A stretch of 20,941 bases of DNA from a virus, in IMG/VR virus record IMGVR_UViG_3300030329_002280, positions 1 through 20,941 of that record. The stretch is one strand, 5' to 3'. Under the pieces are notes generated by a model that saw only the letters and a list, made by a program, of their open reading frames with translations, was not told the DNA's origin and made no database searches. Both the position numbers and the translations under genes were made by a program. How positions within the stretch are numbered: position 1 is the first letter of the stretch; every line of letters begins with the position of its first letter. Positions 1 to 5,602 of this stretch are shown piece after piece.

Positions 1-453
1 AAACTCTTTATCACCAATAATAGCAAGTAAATCTAACATTGATTTGTATTGCTCTTTATTTAATGCATCTGGAGCTTGTGGTAAATCTTCACCAGCATAA
101 ATATATAAACCTAAACCATGTAGAGATATTGCTTTAGCTAAACAACGTTGTATTGCTGTATTAACTTGAAAAGCATTAGGTTCTACTACAGTTTTATTCA
201 TATGGTCTAATACTGGATGTACTTGTGTTCTTTCTACATCGTTTACATTTACTGTTACTTGCACAAATGCACCAGCATCAGTTTTCATGTAAGGACTAGA
301 ACCAACATTAAATGTATGTACTTTCCATGTAGCTTCTGGAAAATTCTCTAACAATATTCTAACTGCCCACGCCCAAGAAAGGTAAGTAAAATTACCCTTC
401 TTTTCAGTATGTTCAGATACATTTATATTGCTTAATACTTGAAATACACTCAT
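1..453 (-). CDS. DUF1071-type single-strand annealing recombinase (partial)
   Basis: The first 151 codons are present and the 3' end runs off the left edge. The product starts MSVFQVLSNINVSEHTEKKG and continues with YLSWAWAVRILLENFPEA, then NAFQVNTAIQRCLAKAISLHGLGLYIYAGED. The YLSWxWAW-like motif near the N-terminus and the AIQRCLxKAxxxxGLGLYIYAGEDLP block are the pattern I recognise for DUF1071 phage proteins, which are grouped with Erf/Sak-like single-strand annealing proteins. Such proteins coat ssDNA and anneal complementary strands during phage recombination and replication. The start codon overlaps the upstream gene's stop as ATGA (450-453), implying translational coupling. A Cas4-like nuclease lies upstream in the same operon and is a likely partner. 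Family assignment is from memory of motifs; the annealing role is inferred from the family. Confidence 0.8.
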   Translation of the reverse strand, partial: MSVFQVLSNINVSEHTEKKGNFTYLSWAWAVRILLENFPEATWKVHTFNVGSSPYMKTDAGAFVQVTVNVNDVERTQVHPVLDHMNKTVVEPNAFQVNTAIQRCLAKAISLHGLGLYIYAGEDLPQAPDALNKEQYKSMLDLLAIIGDKEF

Positions 454-647
454 CTTAATCTCCCCCATGTATCATATAGAGCTTCAAAATGTTTCATAAT
501 GTTTATCCAAGTAGATTTATCTAATCCAGCTTGTTTTCTTGCTATAGGGTCATACATATTATATTGACCATCCATCTGTACTTCTTGATAAGCTCTAAAG
601 TCTTCTCTTCTAATTCCAAATTTACTTTCTCTTTCTAAATCTAACAT
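450..647 (-). CDS. Small conserved phage protein, function unknown
   Basis: A 65-aa soluble protein. The centre reads GQYNMYDPIARKQAGLDKSTW, resembling a short family common in phages with an MFDPxARxxTGL-like core followed by an amphipathic helix; no function is known to me. It overlaps the gene before it by 7 nt (641-647) and the annealing-protein gene after it by 4 nt (ATGA), so it is embedded in the recombination operon and probably co-translated. No cysteine cluster, signal peptide or membrane segment is visible. A role as a small accessory of DNA metabolism is only a guess from position. Confidence 0.75.
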   Translation of the reverse strand: MLDLERESKFGIRREDFRAYQEVQMDGQYNMYDPIARKQAGLDKSTWINIMKHFEALYDTWGRLR

Positions 648-1264
648 ATTCTAAATCCTCCTGATTGTCTACAAAATTTTGAAAATTCTTTTACATTATC
701 TTTATGAAATGGATAACGTGAACTCCAATCTTCTTTACTTCTAATTTTTTCATATTGTTCTTTCCATTCTTCTGGATAATTCATTGGAACAATATCTTCA
801 TTACCTGTGGCTTTAATAACAAGCTTCCTAAGTTCTTCTATTTCTTTTTCAACTTGTTTATTAATTTTTCTACCAACTTCATTCTGTTCTGTTACATCTT
901 TTTGAATAGTATCAACTGTTCCATCTTCAAGTAATGTATCTAATTTATTAGCAATAGCTAATGCTTTATCTTCTGTAATTAAATGATTGTCATTAGAATG
1001 ACCGTAATTCATATCATCATCAGATAATATATCATCACAAGTATTACAAACAAATATCCATAACTTTCTCCACCACCATACATTATTTCTAAAGTATTCA
1101 CCTGGATTATCAGTTCTAATTGCTTTTGTTAATGCCCAATATTCTTCCTTCTGTTTTTCAGTTATACTATCATCATCCCATTTAATATTTAATTCATCTC
1201 TTCTGTTTAAATCATCTTCCATTACATTATTCTTAGGGTTTTCACCATATAAATCAAATCCCAT
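641..1264 (-). CDS. Conserved phage hypothetical protein (MGFDLYG family)
   Basis: A 207-aa protein starting MGFDLYGENPKN and ending FCRQSGGFRIC. The start, the motif GEYFRNNVWWWRKLWIFVC and the terminal SGGFxIC are the hallmarks of a hypothetical protein I recall from many phages and some bacterial genomes; its biochemical role is unknown. The Trp-rich stretch (about residues 55-73) is followed by CNTCDDIL, so Cys residues may be structural. The middle (about 90-150) is charged and probably helical. A GGAGG site lies about 9 nt upstream of the ATG, inside the end of the preceding gene, whose stop is 1 nt away. The gene sits in the recombination operon. Confidence 0.8.
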   Translation of the reverse strand: MGFDLYGENPKNNVMEDDLNRRDELNIKWDDDSITEKQKEEYWALTKAIRTDNPGEYFRNNVWWWRKLWIFVCNTCDDILSDDDMNYGHSNDNHLITEDKALAIANKLDTLLEDGTVDTIQKDVTEQNEVGRKINKQVEKEIEELRKLVIKATGNEDIVPMNYPEEWKEQYEKIRSKEDWSSRYPFHKDNVKEFSKFCRQSGGFRIC

Positions 1265-1265
1265 C

Positions 1266-1478
1266 TTATTTATCCTCCATGTTTCTAAATCGTTTAAGTT
1301 TATTTATTATATCTTCAGTTGTTGTTTTATCTTTATCCATAAACATCAGTCTGATTCTTGTTGGAAGCACCACATCAAAATTACAAACAGCACAACACCT
1401 TCCATCATTAATAGGTTCAGCATTATGTCCGTATGGGTCATCATGTTTATCTCCACATATACTACATTTTAGTTTCAT
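1266..1478 (-). CDS. Small zinc-ribbon protein, function unknown
   Basis: A 70-aa protein with two cysteine knuckles: CSICGDKHDDPYGHNAEPI followed by RCCAVCNFDVV. The CxxC ... CCxxC arrangement (residues 5-8 and about 28-32) with intervening His suggests one zinc ion. The basic C-terminal helix (IINKLKRFRNMEDK) could touch nucleic acid. A GGAG site lies about 9 nt before the ATG. It follows a 185-nt gap after the nuclease gene and directly precedes the MGFDLYG gene. Small zinc proteins like this are frequent in early phage operons, but no specific function can be assigned. Confidence 0.75.
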   Translation of the reverse strand: MKLKCSICGDKHDDPYGHNAEPINDGRCCAVCNFDVVLPTRIRLMFMDKDKTTTEDIINKLKRFRNMEDK

Positions 1479-1587
1479 TTTGTTTTTCTCCGTATTATTA
1501 GATAGACACTACATAGTTTTTATCTGCAGTCTTATTACTATGCCAATGTTTTACGATTTTATAAAACTACTGAACTTCGTTTTACCA

Positions 1588-1609
1588 GTAATACTGTCGG
1601 TAATACTGT
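1588..1609. repeat. Short tandem direct repeat in a 185-nt intergenic gap
   Basis: The gap 1479-1663 between the nuclease and zinc-ribbon genes holds two copies of GTAATACTGT at 1588-1597 and 1600-1609 (12-bp period). The first copy lies in the partial palindrome CAGTA-A-TACTG (1586-1596). A weak inverted repeat GTTTTA/TAAAAC lies at 1548-1553 and 1562-1567. On the minus strand the region encodes no convincing protein. It may be a regulatory site or a structured leader for the downstream genes. Confidence 0.35.
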
Positions 1610-1663
1610 GCCATAAAACTGGACAAGCTACCTTGAACTCTTGCCACTATTGTTTGGGTCTAT

Positions 1664-2392
1664 CTAAATACTATATAATCCAGGACAATATTTGCCTTGA
1701 AATTCACAATACTTACATTCCCAATTATAAACTGGAACATTTTCATCTTTGCCTGGTATTAATTCTTCAGGTTGTGAAATATTATCATTTACTTCATTAA
1801 GTTCTGTCCAATAATTAAATGCTTCTTCCATATACAGATTAGAAACATTTTCTTCTCTCATAGCAGAAGTGTCTTTGTTATACCACATAATAGATAAGTC
1901 TACATCAGTAATATCATATTCATTACCTAAACCTATTCCATATGTAGCTAATTGAAGTTCATAGTTGATTGAAGGATTTTTATCTGGATTTTTACCAAAC
2001 TTCATCCTCCATTTCCATGCTCCTGATGTTTTAATATCATACACATGAATTTTCTCCTGTTTCTCATTTACAACACCAACATCTAAATGTCCAACAACAT
2101 TAAGTTCTGGTATCTTTATACGATGTTCTGCTACTACTGTAACATCTTCTTCACTATAGTTTTTTAATGCTTTTTCAAAATCAGCATGAACAATAGTTCC
2201 CAATCTTAATAAACGATTACTACGAATATCAATTGGACTACCTTCTACACCAAGTGAACGATATAACTGCTTTCTAAAGCAACTACCAGCAGCACTAGCT
2301 GAAAACCATCCTTTAACATCTTCATATTTCTTACGATTTTCAACACGTTTTTCTTCTAAGTAGTCATTATATATTTTTTGAATATCTATCAT
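1664..2392 (-). CDS. Cas4-like PD-(D/E)XK exonuclease
   Basis: A 242-aa nuclease of the PD-(D/E)XK superfamily. Visible motifs in order: SAAGSCFRKQLY with C38; RLGTIVHADFEKAL with H69; GHLDVG with D104; YDIKTS with D119 and K121; YELQLATYGIGL with Q147 and Y151 (the QxxxY motif of the Cas4/AddB group); and a C-terminal cluster with C226, C229 and C236. C38 plus the three C-terminal cysteines match the layout that holds a 4Fe-4S cluster in Cas4 and AddB. No Cas1/Cas2 or CRISPR array is present, so the role is probably phage DNA processing: end resection that feeds the annealing protein encoded downstream. The length fits the family. It lies just downstream of a terminator, so it may have its own promoter. 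Confidence 0.85.
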   Translation of the reverse strand: MIDIQKIYNDYLEEKRVENRKKYEDVKGWFSASAAGSCFRKQLYRSLGVEGSPIDIRSNRLLRLGTIVHADFEKALKNYSEEDVTVVAEHRIKIPELNVVGHLDVGVVNEKQEKIHVYDIKTSGAWKWRMKFGKNPDKNPSINYELQLATYGIGLGNEYDITDVDLSIMWYNKDTSAMREENVSNLYMEEAFNYWTELNEVNDNISQPEELIPGKDENVPVYNWECKYCEFQGKYCPGLYSI

Positions 2393-2448
2393 TTATCCTC
2401 CAAAAGAATATACAAATATTTCATGTTATTAACAATACTATTCATGCT

Positions 2449-2486
2449 AAAAAGAGAGGCTAAAGGAAAAGCTAAAAACCTCTCTT
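2449..2486 (-). terminator. Intrinsic terminator after the HTH gene
   Basis: A perfect 8-bp stem AAGAGAGG/CCTCTCTT (2452-2459 with 2479-2486) encloses a 19-nt loop. In the minus direction the 3' arm runs into five T residues (2449-2453). It lies about 50 nt after the HTH gene stop. In the plus direction the T-run is poor, so it is assigned to leftward transcription. The loop is rather long, so termination may be partial. Confidence 0.6.
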
Positions 2487-2536
2487 ATTAACATTATGAG
2501 CTATCATATTCGTCTTATTATCGTTGGTAAACGAAA

Positions 2537-2800
2537 TTATAAAAGTCTTCTTAAATCATAAAATAACTGATTATTATTTTGAGTATCTTCTAATACATAC
2601 TTACCAAAACTTGCTTCTTTATGATGTATTCTTCTAGTATCAATATCAAAACCTTCTTCTCTAAGTCTAAATATAATAGCACTTAACCTTGTTGCACGAT
2701 AATATTCAAATGCATCTAAGCTTGTAATATTACCATATTTCTTTAAATGTCTTAATATTTTAACTGTTTGAGTATCTTTTCCATGTTTAAATCTTAACAT
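2537..2800 (-). CDS. Small helix-turn-helix DNA-binding protein
   Basis: An 87-aa protein whose first 60 residues read as a winged-helix/HTH domain: KILRHLKKYGNITSLDAFEY then YRATRLSAIIFRLREEGFDI. This pattern (a helix, ITSLDAxxxY, xRLSAxIxxLRxEGxxI) matches the phage HTH_39-type family. The tail KYVLEDTQNNNQLFYDLRRLL may be the wing plus a C-terminal helix. It probably binds DNA as a small regulator or replication accessory. The start codon overlaps the preceding microprotein by 14 nt; AGGAG lies about 11 nt upstream, so translation is likely coupled. A terminator follows. Confidence 0.8.
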   Translation of the reverse strand: MLRFKHGKDTQTVKILRHLKKYGNITSLDAFEYYRATRLSAIIFRLREEGFDIDTRRIHHKEASFGKYVLEDTQNNNQLFYDLRRLL

Positions 2801-2939
2801 AATATTGTAATCTCCTATATAAATATTTAATAAATTCCCAAACTAACAATGTAGTTATTATTAATTGCCAATATTCTGATAATGTTAAACAACTATAATA
2901 CATTATATCAGCATCAGCATCATACCAATATTCTTCCAT
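2787..2939 (-). CDS. 50-aa single-pass membrane microprotein
   Basis: A small gene joined to the HA-domain gene by a TAATG junction at 2937-2941 (one base shared), with GGAGG 5 nt before its ATG. The product starts MEEYWYDADADIMYYSC, then has a hydrophobic stretch (about residues 24-38, QLIITTLLVWEFI) and a basic aromatic end (YLYRRLQYYVKI). The acidic N-terminus and positive C-terminal flank suggest a single membrane segment with the C-terminus inside. Its last 14 nt overlap the HTH gene start. The excellent RBS and overlaps at both ends argue it is real. Function unknown. Confidence 0.7.
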   Translation of the reverse strand: MEEYWYDADADIMYYSCLTLSEYWQLIITTLLVWEFIKYLYRRLQYYVKI

Positions 2940-3580
2940 TAGAACCTCCAAGTACCTTTCTGTTCATTCAAAAGATATTTTATATTATCTTCAGAATCCA
3001 TTCCTTGTACTGTTTTAATATTTGCTTCTTTATCTGTTACATACGCAGGACCGTATTCTGGTTCAAAATCAAATCCAATATTTATTAAATTATCAAGTCT
3101 ATCTGGTTTCAAAGTATTCTTTCTATAATGATTTCTTTGTATTAAACACCAAACAGATAATCTATGTAATTTATCATCTATTGGAGAAATCCATTTCCCA
3201 TTTTCAATTCTTTCAGGAAATCTATCCATTCTTATTTGAGGAGGAGTAATTCCATATCTTTCAATATAATTTTTACATTCCTCAAATTTACTATACCAAA
3301 CATTGTTTTGTTTACTCCATAAAAATCCAGGTATTTCATTTAATAAATCATATTTCCATTCAGGTAATGTTTGTTTAGATTTATAATGTTTTAACTGTGC
3401 TGCCCAAGTATATAAACGATGTTCTGCTCTAGGTCTAAATGTTGTAACAGTTCTTTGCATTGGTAATCTACCATTAATTTCTATAAACTTTTTATAAGCT
3501 CTAAGATTTCTCATAAAACTTTTATAATGTTGACTTTTTTTATCAATTTTTTGTTTATACACATATTTCTTTATTTTCAT
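2939..3580 (-). CDS. Protein with two helicase-associated (HA) DNA-binding repeats
   Basis: A 213-aa protein made of two similar units. Unit 1 (about residues 20-88) has NLRAYKKFIEINGRLP ... LYTWAAQLKHYKSKQTL ... LLNEIPGFLW. Unit 2 (about 95-172) has WYSKFEECKNYIERYGITP ... RLSVWCLIQRNHYRKNTL ... LDNLINIGFDF. The order [helix, G-x-P, LxxWxxxQRxxYxxxxL, hydrophobic helix, GFxW/F] is that of the helicase-associated domain (PF03457), a small helical DNA-binding module usually attached to superfamily 2 helicases. No helicase motifs are present, so this is a stand-alone DNA binder. AGAGGT precedes the ATG by 6 nt. It overlaps the microprotein by 1 nt. Position near the origin-like site suggests a role in replication, by inference only. 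Confidence 0.8.
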   Translation of the reverse strand: MKIKKYVYKQKIDKKSQHYKSFMRNLRAYKKFIEINGRLPMQRTVTTFRPRAEHRLYTWAAQLKHYKSKQTLPEWKYDLLNEIPGFLWSKQNNVWYSKFEECKNYIERYGITPPQIRMDRFPERIENGKWISPIDDKLHRLSVWCLIQRNHYRKNTLKPDRLDNLINIGFDFEPEYGPAYVTDKEANIKTVQGMDSEDNIKYLLNEQKGTWRF

Positions 3581-3597
3581 ATATTTACCTCTTTCTT

Positions 3598-3771
3598 TTA
3601 TTTTTCTTCTTGTTCTACTATTTTAGACCTATCAAGTTTAACATGTTTAGTATTAGATATTTTATAAGGATTACCTGTTCTATTCTTTTTATTAGGAACA
3701 GTCTCAATATCTATTACCATCATTGTTCCTTTACGATTACTAATTGATATTATATGTCTTTCTTTACTCAT
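3598..3771 (-). CDS. 57-aa hypothetical protein
   Basis: The product begins MSKERHIISISNRKGTMMVI and ends KLDRSKIVEQEEK. It is basic and soluble, with no recognisable domain. AGAGGTAAA lies about 9 nt upstream of the ATG, the same RBS style as the neighbouring early genes, and the stop is 17 nt before the HA-domain gene. It is the first protein gene after the long non-coding block. The start is supported by the RBS; the function is unknown. Confidence 0.65.
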   Translation of the reverse strand: MSKERHIISISNRKGTMMVIDIETVPNKKNRTGNPYKISNTKHVKLDRSKIVEQEEK

Positions 3772-3790
3772 AATTTATTTACCTCTTTTC

Positions 3791-4712
3791 TAGTTTTTTA
3801 AAATTTTTCATAAAGTTGAGAATACGCTTTATGGTGAACATACTTTCGCAGCCTTATCCTTTACGGTTTGTATTGGTTAACTACTTTTCCACATATTATA
3901 AATATGTAATGCTCATCGCCGGTAGTTATAGACTACCACTCTTATCGTTTGAGCTAATCTACGCATACAGCATAATCTATTTTTTATAGACTACTAATCG
4001 GTTGAAGATGCGCGTCTCCAAACACAAGTCTCGTATACATTACTATTATCCTTGAGAGATAATAAATAGCTACGTGTTATCAGTAGCACAAGGCGACTTA
4101 TCTTTCAAACGCCAAAAGACTCTTTTCGTTGTTATCGTTATGTGATATAATGTATTCATCATCACTTTTGGTAAAAACTACAGCAGGATAAGTGCTTAAG
4201 GTTATTGCTTCATAGTTATTTCTAACCACAAAATACAAATCTTATCCATATGCTCTTCGTAGGAGAAGTTTACATGGTCTTGGTTCTATCATCTAATACT
4301 TTCATATTAGCTAGACATATGCCAACTGAATACAACAATTAAGTTCCTACACTTTATGTCATATTCTAGAGATGTATGCTTTGCATCACTGCTCAATGGA
4401 CTTGCTAAATCCATCTGGACACAATTAAACCCTTGTAAGGAATTTGTTTAACTGTATCCTCGCACTCTCATCCATACTTAAACACCGAAATGTCGCATTG
4501 TATCTGTTTTCGAAAATACAACACTTTATACCCCATTGCTAAGGTTTATTTAACGACTATATGTAGCCGACTCTTGACATCGTAGAGTAACGAAATCTTT
4601 TATTTTCTTAAGTTGATGTAGAAAACTCCCATAAATGAGATAAAACACATCTAAATCTTGTTATAAAGGGCGCAAACTGAGGTAAAACAAACCTGTATCA
4701 AACTAACCGATA
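3791..4712 (-). ncRNA. Candidate large structured non-coding RNA
   Basis: About 920 nt with no credible protein gene on either strand, inside an otherwise densely packed operon. The minus-strand transcript folds into many local hairpins: 4446-4459 with 4417-4430 (14 bp, two G-U); 4396-4414 (8 bp, one G-U); 4293-4310 (7 bp capped by a GAAA tetraloop); 4516-4524 with 4495-4503 (9 bp, two G-U); 4043-4065 (9 bp, two G-U); 3972-3994 (9 bp, two G-U, A5 loop); 4142-4165 (9 bp with a 2-nt bulge); 3921-3937 (6 bp); and a longer-range 7-bp pairing 4241-4247 with 4186-4192. A short ACAU-UUCG-GUGU hairpin lies near 4485. The G-U pairs would be A-C mismatches in a plus-strand RNA, so the minus strand is the RNA strand. 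Size, phage context and ornate folding resemble GOLLD or ROOL RNAs, but I cannot assign a class. Boundaries are approximate. Confidence 0.65.
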
Positions 4713-4729
4713 TTAAGGAATCTGCGCCC
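4668..4729 (-). other. GC-rich hairpin joining the 64-aa gene to the RNA block
   Basis: GGGCGCA (4668-4674) pairs perfectly with TGCGCCC (4723-4729), the most GC-rich helix in this AT-rich area. The 5' arm of the RNA (4723-4729) lies inside the last codons of the 64-aa gene. The 48-nt loop contains an inner AGGT/ACCT hairpin. The 3' arm is followed by TTTATAAC. It could be the 5' closing helix of the large RNA, a processing site, or a weak terminator; the loop is too long for a typical intrinsic terminator. Confidence 0.5.
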
Positions 4730-4907
4730 CTTCAAATGATTTTAATTCTTCGATACTTTTTAATAACCTCTCTACTGTATTATTATTAACTATAAATACA
4801 CGTAATTCTAATGCACTTGGTTCAGTATTAAATCTTCTTTTGAACTCAGTGATATACTCTCTAAATAATTTATCTCTTTCACTATAACTCACTACAATTG
4901 GTTTCAT
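4713..4907 (-). CDS. 64-aa hypothetical protein
   Basis: The product begins MKPIVVSYSERDKLFREYI and has a mixed-charge helical middle (FKRRFNTEPSALELRVFIV) and end (VERLLKSIEELKSFEGAQIP). No family is recognised. GAGGTAAAAGAT precedes the ATG, matching the RBS style of its neighbours. It lies between the DnaA-box cluster and the large RNA block and would be the first gene transcribed leftward from the origin region. Its final codons form one arm of a GC-rich hairpin (4723-4729), so gene end and RNA start may be physically linked. Function unknown. Confidence 0.6.
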   Translation of the reverse strand: MKPIVVSYSERDKLFREYITEFKRRFNTEPSALELRVFIVNNNTVERLLKSIEELKSFEGAQIP

Positions 4908-4936
4908 ATCTTTTACCTCTTTTTATGATTAAATTG

Positions 4937-5007
4937 TTATTCACAGTTTATCCCCATGTTATACACATCAGGATATATATTATACACATTTTATCCACTT
5001 ATACACA
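4937..5007. other. DnaA-box cluster, putative replication origin
   Basis: Six 9-mers matching or nearly matching the DnaA box TTATNCACA lie head to tail in 71 bp: TTATTCACA (4937-4945), TTATCCCCA (4948-4956, one mismatch), TTATACACA (4959-4967), TTATACACA (4980-4988), TTATCCACT (4991-4999, one mismatch) and TTATACACA (4999-5007). Start spacings are 11, 11, 21, 11 and 8 bp, close to helical phasing. A very AT-rich stretch follows at about 5041-5070 and could be the unwinding element. This is the layout of a DnaA-dependent origin. An alternative is DnaA-controlled transcription of the early operon. Confidence 0.7.
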
Positions 5008-5059
5008 TTACATGTATCCTTTTACTTCTTTTATCGTATATAATAGAAAATATAAATAT

Positions 5060-5098
5060 AAAAAAAATGATATAGGGAGCTAAATTAATAACTCCCTA
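5060..5098 (-). terminator. Intrinsic terminator after the 124-aa gene
   Basis: A perfect 7-bp stem TAGGGAG/CTCCCTA (5073-5079 with 5092-5098) has a 12-nt loop. Reading leftward, the stem is followed within four bases by eight T residues (5060-5067). It lies 15 nt past the stop of the 124-aa gene and insulates it from the origin-like site and downstream early genes, which therefore need another promoter or readthrough. Confidence 0.8.
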
Positions 5099-5113
5099 CT
5101 ATAATGAGATTAT

Positions 5114-5488
5114 TTAACCATTATCTCCTTCTCCACTGGTAGTATTACTTTTACTAGTATTACCTTTACCTAGGAACTCTTGATTATGCTTTTGAATCTC
5201 TGCTTCTGGATCTGCGAACTCTAAGTCATTGCCTGTCAATATCTGAATTGCCTTTTGAACATAAAGTGTTCTTTGCTTATCAGCTTCATTTCTTGCTTTA
5301 GACAATTCATAGTCATCTATGTCTACTACATATGTGATACCAGCTTTGTTTCTTCTTGTTTTCTTAGTTGGTACATCCATACAAGCTTCTGCTTTATCTA
5401 AATATACAGCAGCTTGCCTCTTGCGAGAATCTGAAATCATTTTAGTTACATTTGAATCTTCTAATAGATTCTTATCCCATTCACTCAT
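5114..5488 (-). CDS. 124-aa hypothetical protein, first leftward gene
   Basis: A soluble, highly charged protein. The N-terminal part (MSEWDKNLLEDSNVTKMI) leads into a helical region (RKRQAAVYLDKAEACMDV), a basic patch (PTKKTRRNKAGITYVVDID) and a second helix-rich stretch (YELSKARNEADKQRTLYV); the C-terminus is a Ser/Thr/Gly-rich tail. No family is recognised. GGAGG lies 7-8 nt before the ATG. It is transcribed alone from the divergent control region and ended by a strong terminator, as an early regulator or host-takeover gene would be, but this role is only inferred. Confidence 0.7.
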   Translation of the reverse strand: MSEWDKNLLEDSNVTKMISDSRKRQAAVYLDKAEACMDVPTKKTRRNKAGITYVVDIDDYELSKARNEADKQRTLYVQKAIQILTGNDLEFADPEAEIQKHNQEFLGKGNTSKSNTTSGEGDNG

Positions 5489-5519
5489 GTGATACCTCCG
5501 TATCGTTTAATTTAAATTA

Positions 5520-5548
5520 ATTATAACGTAAATCGTTATATACATAAA
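5520..5548 (-). promoter_or_regulatory. Leftward promoter candidate
   Basis: On the minus strand TATAAT (5520-5525) is preceded after a 17-bp spacer by TTTATG (5543-5548), a weak match to the -35 consensus. It lies 32 nt upstream of the 124-aa gene start. Its -10 and spacer overlap the inverted repeat at 5522-5540, which supports this being a regulated promoter. Confidence 0.45.
5522..5540. promoter_or_regulatory. Operator-like inverted repeat
   Basis: A perfect inverted repeat TATAACG-TAAAT-CGTTATA, 7 bp per arm with a 5-bp spacer (half-site centres 12 bp apart). It overlaps the -10 box and spacer of the leftward promoter candidate, where a dimeric regulator would block RNA polymerase. The HTH protein encoded at 2537-2800 is one possible binder; a host regulator is another. 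Confidence 0.5.
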
Positions 5549-5564
5549 CCCCATCATAGGGGGT
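5548..5564. repeat. ACCCC/GGGGT inverted repeat in the divergent region
   Basis: ACCCC (5548-5552) and GGGGT (5560-5564) are separated by 7 nt, standing out in AT-rich DNA. The same block read leftward contains ATGGGGTTTATG, similar to ATGGGGTTATG on the plus strand at 5619-5629, so a related motif occurs on both sides of the control region. It may be a second protein-binding site. Confidence 0.3.
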
Positions 5565-5593
5565 GTGTGTGAGTATATAGCTACATTTCAAAA

Positions 5594-5602
5594 TGCTATA
5601 AT
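5594..5602 (+). promoter_or_regulatory. Rightward extended -10 promoter candidate
   Basis: TGCTATAAT (5594-5602) is a perfect extended -10 element (TGnTATAAT). No good -35 is seen at the usual distance, as expected for extended -10 promoters. It is the only convincing promoter before the first plus-strand gene and would give a leader of about 60 nt ahead of the ATG at 5668. It may start the whole packaging and virion transcript. Confidence 0.5.

Noticed and set aside
1580-1650. Very short minus-strand frame encoding MAQYYRQYYW
   Set aside because: The frame is tiny, has no RBS, and simply reads the tandem DNA repeat.
3900-3970. tRNA-like stretch on the minus strand (AGATTAGCTC ... GGTAGTCTATAACTACC)
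   Set aside because: It has a D-arm-like segment and an anticodon-like hairpin, but the loop lacks T at position 33, no T-arm (TTCRA) follows, and no acceptor stem closes. It is better explained as part of the large structured RNA.
3791-4712. Group I or II intron or tmRNA
   Set aside because: No interrupted gene is visible on the two sides, no intron-encoded protein is present, and the typical tmRNA ends and tag frame were not seen. It is not excluded without covariance-model searches.
4668-4729. tRNA or ordinary intrinsic terminator formed by GGGCGCA/TGCGCCC
   Set aside because: A 62-nt span without T-loop or anticodon features is not a tRNA, and a 48-nt loop with only a short T-run is unlike a normal intrinsic terminator.
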